The notes beneath the pieces are model-generated. The model worked only from the letters and a program-made list of their open reading frames with translations, made no database searches and had not been told where the DNA came from. Both the position numbers and the translations under genes were made by a program. Of a DNA stretch of 64,000 nucleotides, positions 24,740 to 32,470 are shown piece by piece. Each line of letters opens with the position of its first letter. Position 1 is the first letter of the stretch. Origin of the DNA: an uncultured Chitinophaga sp. (GTDB lineage Bacteria > Bacteroidota > Bacteroidia > Chitinophagales > Chitinophagaceae); contig NZ_CALEJS010000041.1 in the NCBI RefSeq assembly GCF_937898475.1, positions 124,001-188,000 on the forward strand. Direction: 5' to 3'.

Positions 24740-26932
24740 CTATTTATTTTCCAACCTGCTGTAGCCTTGTACGGCGCGGATCTCCGCATAGCTGACGCTA
24801 TCGCCCAGGCGTTGCTTGATGGGGCCTGTGGCTGTGTAGCCCAGTTCTGCTACCAGGGGCAGGATACGGTCTATTTTCTCTTTGGGCACAAACCGTTCCA
24901 GGGGCAGTTCACCGGCGCCCACACACTGTGCCAGGTGGCTTTCGATGGTGCTGGCGGCCAGCTGACGGATAGTGGCAATTTCTTCAATGCTTTTGCCACC
25001 CAGGTACAGCTCCAGGCTGCCACGGCGGCTGCCACCGGCTTCCGCTTTCTGTTTGGCCGGTTTAACGGCTGGCGCCTGGCTGCGTTGCAGTGAATAGTCG
25101 GTAAGGCCTTCATTGAACAGCTGATCGCCATAACCTGCCTGCCACACCTGCTGCAGCTTGTTCCAGAGGGATTGTTCCAGGGCTTCCAGCTGGGCCAGGT
25201 ATTTGCGCTGGCGGAGGCTTTTTACTTCGGCGATATGGTCCTGCAAAGGCTTTATCTGCTCATCGTGAATAGACTGAGTGAAATAGGCAATGGCTTTTGA
25301 CATGCGTTCACACAGTGGACTGATATCTTCAGTTGTCAGGATATCTTCCAGCAGGCCGCTGAGCTGCTGGCGGAATTTCTGCGCTACCTGCTGCTGCTGC
25401 ACCGCCTTGTCTATCAGCAGGCGGCTCAGGGCGTAGGCAGCTTCCACGTTAGGCAGCTTCTTTCCCTGCAGGGAAGCGGCAAATTCCTGCAGTATGGCGA
25501 TGAATTTCTGCCAGTTAAAACGCTGCAGCAGGCTGTTGGCCCAGAACACGCGCTTCTCTTTATCCAGCAGGTGTTCCAGTTCATTGGCGGCATGCTCGCG
25601 GGAGGCGAAGGCCGTTACCTGTTCATCGTTGCGGATGGCGGATGGATGGATCCTGGAGTGCAGTACGAGGCCTTCCAGCGAGGTGCAGCGGCTGAGCGCC
25701 ACATATACCTGTCCCGGGGCAAAGGCGCTGCCTGCATCGATAATGGCTTTTTCGAAAGTAAGGCCCTGGCTTTTGTGAATGGTGATGGCCCAGGCCAGGC
25801 GAATGGGATACTGGGTAAAGCTGCCCAGCTCCTCTTCTTCAATACGGTTGTCTGCTTTGTTATACGTGTAGCGGATGTTACGCCAGGTTTCCTTTTCCAG
25901 CTGCAGATCATCCTGGCTGCCGGTGAGGGTAACAATGATCCGCTCATCACGGATCTCTTTTACGGTGGCGATTTTACCGTTGTAATAGCGCTTTACTTCT
26001 GCCAGGTCGTTCTTGATGAACATCACCTGCGCACCGGGCTTCAGCTGCAGCACCTGTTCCGTTGGCAGGGCTTTATCGCTGAAGTCACCTTCTATGGTAC
26101 CTTCAAAACGATGCACGGGCCCCGGCATGGCGGCCAGGCGGGATGCATTGATCTCATCGGCCCGCCGGTTGTGGGTGGTCAGTACAATGTACTGTTCATC
26201 AATACCGGTGAAATGAGGTTTATAACGCTGGTCCAGCAATCCGAATTGTTGTGCCGTCATAGCATTGTTACGGATGCCGTTCAGCAGGTCGATGAACGAT
26301 GCTTCGTTCTGGCGATAGATCTTTTTCAGCTCAACATAGAGAGGCGGCGCCTGCTCCAGCACTTTTGCGTCAAAAAAGAACATGCCGGCGTAATGTTCGC
26401 GCAGCAACTGCCATTCGGCATCCGGCACAACAGGCGGCAGCTGGAAAAGGTCGCCGATGAAAAGCACCTGTACGCCGCCAAAAGGCAGCAACGGCTGATT
26501 GCGGAAATGTCGCAGAATGGCGTCTATTGCATCCAGTGAGTCGGCGCGCACCATGCTCACCTCATCGATGATCAGCAACTCCAGCTCCTGCAGCAACATC
26601 TTCTTATCGTGGTTAAAACGGATGCTGCGGAAGAGAGCATGTCGATCCATGCCGAAATCATCTTCCTCCCCGAATCCTCTCTTGGTGCCCGGGATAAAAG
26701 GCCCGAATGGCAACTGGAAGAACGAGTGCATGGTAACACCGCCTGCGTTGATGGCTGCAACACCGGTAGGCGCTACCACTACAGTATTCTTGAGCGTATG
26801 TTCCTTAATGTATTTCAGAAAGGTGGTCTTACCTGTACCTGCTTTACCGGTAAGGAAAATATGGCGGTTGGTCTTCTGGACAAAATCTGCCGCCAGCTGA
26901 AACATGCTATTAGTGCCGTCTGGTTGAGGCAT
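24740..26932 (-). CDS. PIF1-like AAA helicase with C-terminal HTH region
   Basis: 730-residue SF1 helicase. Seen: FLTGKAGTGKTTFLKYI (Walker A, residues 27-43), VVVAPTGVAAINAGGVTMHSFFQLP (motif Ia), LELLIIDEVSMVRADSLD (Walker B DEVSM), VQVLFIGDLFQLPPVV (motif III), GAQVMFIKND, and the C-terminal UvrD-like IRLAWAITIHKSQGLTFEKAIID followed by GQVYVALSRC. The last 100 residues (LGGKSIEEIATIRQLAASTIESHLAQCV) look like an HTH_40-type helical domain. Such proteins are common in Bacteroidota; cellular role (DNA repair or replication) is inferred from the family. Single gene, divergent from the AraC gene. Confidence 0.92.
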   Translation of the reverse strand: MPQPDGTNSMFQLAADFVQKTNRHIFLTGKAGTGKTTFLKYIKEHTLKNTVVVAPTGVAAINAGGVTMHSFFQLPFGPFIPGTKRGFGEEDDFGMDRHALFRSIRFNHDKKMLLQELELLIIDEVSMVRADSLDAIDAILRHFRNQPLLPFGGVQVLFIGDLFQLPPVVPDAEWQLLREHYAGMFFFDAKVLEQAPPLYVELKKIYRQNEASFIDLLNGIRNNAMTAQQFGLLDQRYKPHFTGIDEQYIVLTTHNRRADEINASRLAAMPGPVHRFEGTIEGDFSDKALPTEQVLQLKPGAQVMFIKNDLAEVKRYYNGKIATVKEIRDERIIVTLTGSQDDLQLEKETWRNIRYTYNKADNRIEEEELGSFTQYPIRLAWAITIHKSQGLTFEKAIIDAGSAFAPGQVYVALSRCTSLEGLVLHSRIHPSAIRNDEQVTAFASREHAANELEHLLDKEKRVFWANSLLQRFNWQKFIAILQEFAASLQGKKLPNVEAAYALSRLLIDKAVQQQQVAQKFRQQLSGLLEDILTTEDISPLCERMSKAIAYFTQSIHDEQIKPLQDHIAEVKSLRQRKYLAQLEALEQSLWNKLQQVWQAGYGDQLFNEGLTDYSLQRSQAPAVKPAKQKAEAGGSRRGSLELYLGGKSIEEIATIRQLAASTIESHLAQCVGAGELPLERFVPKEKIDRILPLVAELGYTATGPIKQRLGDSVSYAEIRAVQGYSRLENK

Positions 26933-27405
26933 AAGTAAAAAATGGTAAGCAGCGAAGATAAAGAAAAAGCGGCAAGTTGGCGCGGCAGCCTGCCAGGTGT
27001 CTGCTATCCGTTATAAGCTGTCGACCAACATATAAATTGCTGCGGCCTGCAGCTCAAAAAAATACCCGCCACCTTTCCTGGCAGCGGGCCGTTTCTGGAG
27101 TTACCAATTCACAGTGAAACACCCTGCAATTAAAAACAGCGGGAGCAAAAAAAATTAGCTAAAAAGACAAAAGAACAGTGCAAAACGGTAAGGCACCTAA
27201 CGGGTTCCAGGGCGGATTTAATAATTGGCATGATTTTTTTAGAAGATGAGCTGCCGTACCAATAACAGGCGTGCGCCCCCTGTAGCAAGCCTTTTCCCAC
27301 GGGTAGCCATTTCAACCATTCTTTATTCTGAGCTTGATACAAGCTGGTTTTTGACATAAAACCGGCCCGGACTTGGTATTTTTTTTAATGTAGCAATAAT
27401 GGTTC
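26933..27405. other. Divergent intergenic region helicase/AraC with two small hairpins
   Basis: 473 bp without a recognised gene. A hairpin at 27064-27090 (cccgcc...ggcgggc type, seven pairs with two bulges) is followed on the minus strand by TATTTTTTT (27056-27064), i.e. it looks like a leftward terminator although no gene lies to its right on that strand. A second one, AGCTTG-ata-CAAGCT at 27331-27345 followed by ggttttt, points rightward toward the AraC gene. A 75-codon minus frame at 27130-27357 has no recognisable features and is not called. Confidence 0.45.
27064..27090 (-). terminator. Possible leftward intrinsic terminator
   Basis: On the minus strand the hairpin is CCCGCTGCCA-GGAAAGG-TGGCGGG (seven pairs, two bulged bases) followed by TA and seven T. 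No coding gene ends before it; it could close an unannotated transcript from 27091-27400 or be fortuitous. Confidence 0.35.
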
Positions 27406-28455
27406 ATGAAGGATAAAAACAGCATTGTCGTATACTTCACTCCTGGTCCGGCGACCGGGATGCTGGAAGAAATTACGGCTTCCTACGTGTCAGATGGCAG
27501 GCATACGGCGTATGCTGTGCATAACCGTGTTACTGTTCCTGCCACAGCTGGCGAAGGTTTCATAGCATGCAGCGAGCTGTTTGAGGGTATGTATTGTATG
27601 ATGCTGGATATTACCGCCCAACAGGCATTGCTGATCAACAGCCGCGCACTGGCAGCAGACCAGTATTACCTTGTTGGCTGCCGCTATGGTCACCACTCCT
27701 ACCATTTTACGGATGCAGATCACAATGAAAAACTCGTCCGGATAGATCATGATTGCATTTTCGTACATAGTACCCGGTTAGGCAGCAGTTTCCGGTTCCC
27801 GGCGGGACAACGGCACCGCGCCTTCCTGGTGATCATCTCAAGAAGGTTTGCGCTGAGGGAACTACGGCTGGCAGAACATCCGCCGGAGCATTCACTGGCG
27901 CAGGAGCTGATGAGCGACACTCCTTTCTGCAGCATCCTCAGCCTGCCCCTGGTGGTACAGCACCGGATAGACCAGATCTTTGAACAGCCGGATACCAGCG
28001 GGTATGCTGATTTTGTGCAGCGCTCGGGTATGATCAGCGCCGCTTATTACCTGCTCAACCAATGGTACCTGCAGTACTTTAAGGTGCATGAACAGCAGGC
28101 GTATCATCATCACGCCAGCCTGCATGAAGTAATGAAGGTGAAGGAACTGTATATAAGTGATTTTGAACGCCCGCCGATGACGGTGGAAGAACTGGCGCGG
28201 ATGTGTAATATGAGTGTGACCAAGTTCAAGAGTGTGTTTAAGTCTTTGTTTGGTATGAGCTGCTACCAGTACTATCAGGCGCAGCGGATGGAATATGCCA
28301 AGATGCTGCTGGGTAAACAGGGCTACCCGGTAAAGGAGGTATCTTACCTGACAGGCTTTCAGAATACAGCGAATTTTACGAGGTCTTTTAAGAAGGCGTT
28401 TGATATGCTGCCAAGGGAGTTTCAGCGGAAGTCGAAATACCAGGATCCGGCATAA
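27406..28455 (+). CDS. AraC family transcriptional regulator
   Basis: 349-residue regulator. The C-terminal 100 residues hold the two HTH motifs of the AraC family: MTVEELARMCNMSVTKFKSVFKSLFG (first HTH, about residues 258-283) and YPVKEVSYLTGFQNTANFTRSFKKAF with MLPREFQRK. The N-terminal 240 residues do not show a sugar-binding cupin signature and I do not recognise the ligand. It stands alone between the helicase and a histidine kinase, so its target is unknown; many solitary AraC proteins of this type in Bacteroidota sit near MFS or oxidoreductase genes. Start ATG 27406. The stop overlaps the A7 run that belongs to the adjacent hairpin. Confidence 0.88.
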   Translation: MKDKNSIVVYFTPGPATGMLEEITASYVSDGRHTAYAVHNRVTVPATAGEGFIACSELFEGMYCMMLDITAQQALLINSRALAADQYYLVGCRYGHHSYHFTDADHNEKLVRIDHDCIFVHSTRLGSSFRFPAGQRHRAFLVIISRRFALRELRLAEHPPEHSLAQELMSDTPFCSILSLPLVVQHRIDQIFEQPDTSGYADFVQRSGMISAAYYLLNQWYLQYFKVHEQQAYHHHASLHEVMKVKELYISDFERPPMTVEELARMCNMSVTKFKSVFKSLFGMSCYQYYQAQRMEYAKMLLGKQGYPVKEVSYLTGFQNTANFTRSFKKAFDMLPREFQRKSKYQDPA

Positions 28456-28543
28456 AAAAACCGGGAGTAATGAGAACATCACTCCCGGCACATTTCAGTT
28501 CTAACTTCTAACAATTAAACATTTGATGAACTGTGTTGCTTGC
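28454..28543 (-). ncRNA. Candidate small RNA ending in a strong minus-strand terminator
   Basis: On the minus strand a good -7 element TACTTTTG (28557-28550) would start a transcript near 28543. About 55 nt later comes a perfect 8-bp GC-rich hairpin (CCGGGAGT/ACTCCCGG) followed by seven T, ending at 28454. Inside, CAGTTC (28530-28525) can pair with GAACTG (28502-28497). No TTTG is present 19-21 bp upstream of the -7 box. The same hairpin could serve the AraC gene on the plus strand, but there it is followed by cacatttc, not by T. This is inference from sequence only. Confidence 0.35.
28461..28488 (-). terminator. Hairpin CCGGGAGT/ACTCCCGG with T7 on the minus strand
   Basis: Eight perfect pairs, 12-nt loop. 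The T-run is only on the minus side (A7 at 28454-28460). It lies directly after the plus-strand AraC stop, so it may be used in both directions, but the canonical polarity is leftward. Confidence 0.7.
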
Positions 28544-28549
28544 TCCGGG

Positions 28550-28557
28550 CAAAAGTA
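28550..28557 (-). promoter_or_regulatory. Candidate -7 element TACTTTTG (minus)
   Basis: Matches TAnnTTTG exactly on the minus strand; no -33 TTTG at standard distance. Only candidate start for the proposed small RNA. Confidence 0.3.
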
Positions 28558-28680
28558 GCGGTTGTGACTATAGCGGGATTGATCATTCCGGCAAAAAAAC
28601 AGTGCGAATGGTCATAATGGGGCTGGATTGTTTTTAAAAGATTGCTGTCAGATCTTCGAAAAAAGTTGATGAAAGAAAAG

Positions 28681-28733
28681 ATTGCTTCGTCGCGCCTGCG
28701 CGCTGAGCTTCGGAGCTTCCCGCAATAACGAAG
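28681..28733. repeat. REP-like palindromic element
   Basis: attgcttcgtcgcg at the left faces cgcaataacgaag at the right (imperfect complement), enclosing gcgctgagcttcggagcttcc with an AGCT-TCGG-AGCT mini-hairpin. The outer wording (ttgcttcgtcg ... cgcaat.acg) resembles REP palindromes of many bacteria. It lies in the 476-bp region between the AraC gene and the histidine kinase. Only one copy was found in this window. Confidence 0.5.
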
Positions 28734-28756
28734 GAGAAAGTACCTCCAACTAACAT

Positions 28757-28788
28757 TTTGACGGTCTAGCCGGAAATGTGTAATTTCG
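28757..28788 (+). promoter_or_regulatory. Promoter of the hybrid histidine kinase gene
   Basis: TTTG at 28757-28760, 20-bp spacer, TAATTTCG at 28781-28788 (one mismatch to TAnnTTTG). The transcript would start near 28795 and have a leader of about 170 nt before the ATG at 28967. Confidence 0.5.
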
Positions 28789-28966
28789 GAGCAGTTTAGA
28801 AGGGAAGCGATACAAAGAAAAGCACGAATTCACCAGGAGACCTCAATACCAGCAACGTTTGATAGCGCCTTTTTCAGCAATACCGGTCAGCGGGCACTGA
28901 CAAGTATAATATCAATTTAAGTTAACGAAGTTCAAACTCAAATAACCACCCCATTTATTTATCCTT

Positions 28967-30748
28967 ATGAATACCTTGAACTATTCATTGCGAAAAATTA
29001 TGACCCGAGCCTTTTCCTCGCTGTCTGCCAGGATCAAAAAAAGGCTTACCCCACTTTACATGCCTGTTATCCGTACGGGAACAAGCGGCCTGCCCGAAGA
29101 AGCGGCCAAAAGAGTAATGACCGTAAATGCCATCAGCCTGATCAGCGCTGTCATCGCATTCGTTTCCGGCAACCTCTTCTATCTTTATGGTGAGCTCTGG
29201 AAAGTACAGCTGCCCGCATTAACCGCCTGCCTGTTGTTTTGCGGCGTGATACTGATGAATAAGGAAAGATCCTACAGCCTGGCCTGTATAGCAGTTACCC
29301 TGGTACACTGCGCCAGCGCCCTGTATTTTGGCATTTTACTGGGGCCGCAGATCAATGTATCCCTGATCGTAGTCTGCCTCTGCGGCAGCTGTTTTTTGGT
29401 GTACCCCAAACCCAGTCAGCAGTTCATCAGCGTCAGCGCTACCCTGCTCACCATGCTGCTGCTGGAACTCAATTATTATTTCCAGGTGTTCCAGCCGCTG
29501 ATCATGAGCGTTGAAACGCAGTTCCTGCTGCGGTGGACCGCCGTCCCCTTCTTCCTGCTGTTTGATGTGCTGGTAGTGGTGTATTATGCCAAGGAGAATA
29601 AGGCCCTGGCCAACCGCCTGAAAACTTTTGTATACCGTAAGATATCGCATGAGATCAGGAACCAGCTGAATGCCATGTCGCTGATATCGCAACTGATCAA
29701 AAGAGAAATAAAGCTGGATAACAACATGAAGAAGCTGGAACCCTATATTGACCAGCAGCTGACCGCACAGCATAATATGCGCAACATCCTCAACAATGTG
29801 CTGGATATCGCGCAGATAGAATCCGGCAGTGCTGACAAAGCAGATGAAGATACCTTTTCCATCCGTTCACTGATCAAGAAAGTGGTGAACCTGCACAAAG
29901 TAAGTGCACGCTCCAGGAACCTTAAGCTGGAACTGAAAGTAGCGGAGGGCATGCCGGATATCATTGTAACCGATGCGCTGAAGCTCACCATGATCCTGAC
30001 CAACCTGCTGGGCAACGCCATCAAGTATGCAGACCGTAATACGGCCATCACTATCCAGGTGGCCCGTAGCGCAGGCATGTTCAGCATGGCTATCAGCAAC
30101 CAGTGCCCCGACATTCCGGCGGAACAGCAGACCGTACTGTTCGAAATGTATACAACCGATAAACGCAGCAAATACACGGAAGGCAGCGGCTTAGGCCTTT
30201 ATATTACCCGCAACAAGGTAGACAGCCTGGGTGGCCGGATAAAGCTGCACAGCAAAAACGGCCTCACTACTTTTACGGTATTGCTTCCTTTACAGGAAGG
30301 CCGTGCTGCTGATATTGAAGAAGAAGTAACAGAAGCCGAAATTGACCTGAGCAATATCAACGTACTGCTGGCAGATGATAATAACATGAATAACATGCTG
30401 TTCTCCAAGTATCTCACCATGTACGGCTGCAACGCTATCTGTACATCCAGCGGACGTGAAGCGCTGCAGTACCTGGAAAAAACCAGGCAGCTGCCCGAGC
30501 TGATCATACTGGACCACCAGATGCCCGACCTGGACGGGGAACAAACCCTGCTGCTCCTGAAAAAGAACCCACTGTTTAAAAATATTCCCGTACTGATCTG
30601 TACAGGTGCTCATGAACATGAAAAAGCCTTAACCACTGCGGGGGCCGCCGCCATCCTGCTCAAACCCATCGATCCTCACCTGCTGTTCAAAGAGATCCGC
30701 ACGTACCTGCCGCATATTGATGAAGTGAGTTCGGGATTATTTGACTAA
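28967..30748 (+). CDS. Hybrid sensor histidine kinase / response regulator
   Basis: 593-residue membrane sensor. About residues 50-210 hold six hydrophobic segments without a recognisable extracellular sensor domain. HisKA: YRKISHEIRNQLNAMSLISQ with His228 as phosphoacceptor. HATPase: NLLGNAIKYA (N box), GSGLGLYITRN (G2 box). A receiver domain follows: INVLLADDNNMNNMLFSKY, LIILDHQMPDLDG with Asp516 as phosphoacceptor, and LLKPIDP with the switch lysine. It ends with the receiver, so phosphate is passed to another protein. No response regulator gene is adjacent. A terminator follows 26 bp downstream. Confidence 0.93.
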   Translation: MNTLNYSLRKIMTRAFSSLSARIKKRLTPLYMPVIRTGTSGLPEEAAKRVMTVNAISLISAVIAFVSGNLFYLYGELWKVQLPALTACLLFCGVILMNKERSYSLACIAVTLVHCASALYFGILLGPQINVSLIVVCLCGSCFLVYPKPSQQFISVSATLLTMLLLELNYYFQVFQPLIMSVETQFLLRWTAVPFFLLFDVLVVVYYAKENKALANRLKTFVYRKISHEIRNQLNAMSLISQLIKREIKLDNNMKKLEPYIDQQLTAQHNMRNILNNVLDIAQIESGSADKADEDTFSIRSLIKKVVNLHKVSARSRNLKLELKVAEGMPDIIVTDALKLTMILTNLLGNAIKYADRNTAITIQVARSAGMFSMAISNQCPDIPAEQQTVLFEMYTTDKRSKYTEGSGLGLYITRNKVDSLGGRIKLHSKNGLTTFTVLLPLQEGRAADIEEEVTEAEIDLSNINVLLADDNNMNNMLFSKYLTMYGCNAICTSSGREALQYLEKTRQLPELIILDHQMPDLDGEQTLLLLKKNPLFKNIPVLICTGAHEHEKALTTAGAAAILLKPIDPHLLFKEIRTYLPHIDEVSSGLFD

Positions 30749-30773
30749 CACACTGTCTATTGATCATAAAAAC

Positions 30774-30797
30774 GGAGCCGGATAAATATCCGGCTCC
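30774..30797. terminator. Bidirectional terminator between convergent genes
   Basis: Perfect 10-bp stem GGAGCCGGAT/ATCCGGCTCC with AAAT loop, preceded by aaaaac and followed by ttattt. It separates the plus-strand histidine kinase (stop 30748) from the minus-strand hypothetical gene (stop 30842). Confidence 0.85.
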
Positions 30798-30841
30798 TTA
30801 TTTGCTACTCCAGCTAGATCCATTCCTGTTACAGTCCGGAT

Positions 30842-31915
30842 CTAAAAATTTAGCCTGAACGTGTATACGTAATGATCGTATAAGGCCACCAATGTTTTAC
30901 CGAACACCCGGAATGCCCGCAGTTTTTTGTCGCCAAGACTGGGCAGATAGAAGCTGAAATGATAAGCCCCATCCCTGAGCGAATACACATCAATCACCGA
31001 CAGCTGATCAAACTCCTTTTTCTTTTCGTTGTTCGCCATCAGCTTTGAATTGACGTAGATCCACTTTCCGTCTATACAGCTTAAACGGTTCACTACTCCT
31101 GCGGGAGAAGCGAGCGTACTCCTGCCTTCATCGGCCAGCGAGGCAACCTTAATGTTGGCGCGGCTCACGGTGTCGATTGTACGGCCTTTGTATTGAATAT
31201 TCAGGTTGGTGTCAAGACATATAAACTGGTTACGGTAATAATACACGTACACCAATCTGGCTGTGCCAGGATCATAATGCAGTGTTCCGTCCGTACAGAA
31301 CACGCCGTCCAGCTGTTTCTCCAGCACGGGTATGCGGGGCTGATGCAAAACGGTATCCAGCGTACGTTTGGCCAGTACATTCTGATGATACGCGCTGTCA
31401 TACATCCGCAGGATAAAGGACGCTGCTGATACCGGGCTTGCATTATAGAATTGCCGGCGCGCTTCCGGCAGCGGTTGCAGCACAGGTGCTCCCAGTGAGG
31501 CCTGCAGGATAGCACCCCGCGAGCCTGCCGTCATATAAATATGGGGAGAATCTATCGTCACCGTTGCAGGTCCGGACAGCTTCGTTCCGGGAGCCGCTTC
31601 CAGCCGCATATGCCCCGTATCTGACAATGCATAGTTCATGCGGAGCACATAAGTGGGGGCAACGGCATTTCCCAGGTAGATCTGCGTAGGAGAAGCGCCT
31701 GCAATGTAATAGGAATTGTATTGAATGTCCAGTATCTTTTCCGGCGTGGCCATATGCGGCGGTACAAGCCGTATAAAGCCGTTGGGCCGGTGATTGATCT
31801 TATCTGCAGCCAGGTATAAGATCCAGACCGTGGCAATACTAAGCAGGAAACTGCCTGTGATAAGACCAGCTTTGCTCCTTTTCCGCCGGAGTGAGCGAAA
31901 TAGACGGATGAACAT
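30842..31915 (-). CDS. Hypothetical membrane-anchored protein
   Basis: I do not recognise a family for this 357-residue protein. It has one N-terminal hydrophobic segment after basic residues (RRKRSKAGLITGSFLLSIATVWILYLAA, about residues 11-38, split here as LITGSFLLSIATVWILYL), so most of it is likely periplasmic. The rest is beta-rich with repeated aromatic-hydrophobic strands (TYVLRMNYALS, HIYMTAGSRGAIL, ARLVYVYYYRNQFICLD, KWIYVNSKLM, KTLVALYDHYVYTFRL), consistent with a propeller-like domain but not proof of one. In other Bacteroidota, proteins of this look stand beside DUF6520 and MauE/DoxX genes, as recalled from annotation practice; a broken DUF6520-like gene is indeed adjacent here. 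Confidence 0.7.
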   Translation of the reverse strand: MFIRLFRSLRRKRSKAGLITGSFLLSIATVWILYLAADKINHRPNGFIRLVPPHMATPEKILDIQYNSYYIAGASPTQIYLGNAVAPTYVLRMNYALSDTGHMRLEAAPGTKLSGPATVTIDSPHIYMTAGSRGAILQASLGAPVLQPLPEARRQFYNASPVSAASFILRMYDSAYHQNVLAKRTLDTVLHQPRIPVLEKQLDGVFCTDGTLHYDPGTARLVYVYYYRNQFICLDTNLNIQYKGRTIDTVSRANIKVASLADEGRSTLASPAGVVNRLSCIDGKWIYVNSKLMANNEKKKEFDQLSVIDVYSLRDGAYHFSFYLPSLGDKKLRAFRVFGKTLVALYDHYVYTFRLNF

Positions 31916-31930
31916 CAGATCCTTTTTTCT

Positions 31931-32182
31931 TTACTGCTGGCGGTAGAACGGACTACTGCAAGCGGCGTCTTTATAGTAAGTGAACAAATTCCCGGTAGAC
32001 CGGCAAATGGTGCCGGTGACCTGTACCGAACAAACCGCAGGCAATGCCAGCGGATAAAAACAAAATCCCGGAGCGTCAGCATCTGTTTAATAAGCGTTGG
32101 CCCTGGCATTGGCTTCCATAACCCAATTGGTGCTTACAGCCAGCACAAACACACAAATTGCAAGGAACAGTTTCGTTTTCAT
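31931..32182 (-). pseudogene. DUF6520-like small secreted protein, interrupted by one stop codon
   Basis: The frame starting at ATG 32182 reads MKTKLFLAICVFVLAVSTNW, a good signal peptide, continues to NARANAY, hits TAA (32089-32087, codon 32), and then continues open as TDADAPGFCFYPLALPAVC, VTGTICRSTGNL, YYKDAACSSPFYRQQ to a second TAA at 31931. The four cysteines and the signal peptide followed by a short Cys-containing tail resemble DUF6520 proteins of Bacteroidota. A CAA to TAA change would explain the break. It could also be translated only as the 31-residue N-terminal piece. It lies 15 bp before the hypothetical gene, same strand. Confidence 0.5.
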
Positions 32183-32419
32183 GATGGAGATGGTTTAAAA
32201 GTCCGCATTCCCCTTCAGTTACAGGTGCCAGGCTATTCCTGTTCCGTTTACCGATAATAGCTTCAATACCTTTTTGCTGGTGTAGTAAGGACACTTTCCG
32301 GCCGTCAAAGGGGCTATCGGGGCAAAAAAAAATTCATCTTTTTTTAATACACTGTCCGATTATTTAGTTACTATTTCAGCTAACCTCCTGATTGTAACCG
32401 GTTTCAGGGCAAAGAAAAA
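32183..32419. other. Intergenic region upstream of the DUF6520-like pseudogene
   Basis: About 240 bp with poly-A/T tracts (aaaaaaaaattcatctttttttaatacac at 32325-32352, written here only as a location). It presumably carries the promoter for the leftward pseudogene/hypothetical pair. No match to the TTTG/TAnnTTTG pair on the minus strand was found. Confidence 0.35.
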
Positions 32420-32443
32420 GCCTGACTGCTTGCGCGGCCAGGC
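32420..32443 (-). terminator. Terminator of xylA
   Basis: Minus strand: GCCTGGCCGC-GCAA-GCAGTCAGGC, ten pairs with one G-T wobble and one mismatch, GNRA-type loop GCAA, followed by TTTTTCTTT. It lies 28 bp after the xylA stop. Confidence 0.85.
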
Positions 32444-32470
32444 CCTTCGATCGTTTTTTGTGTGTTATGC

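Noticed and set aside
27331..27352. AGCTTG-ata-CAAGCT followed by T5 as a terminator
   Set aside because: Six-bp stem with three-base loop is weak, and no gene lies directly before it.
27130..27357. 75-codon minus-strand frame before the AraC gene
   Set aside because: Starts and ends without support, no motif; a nearby hairpin alone does not prove a gene.
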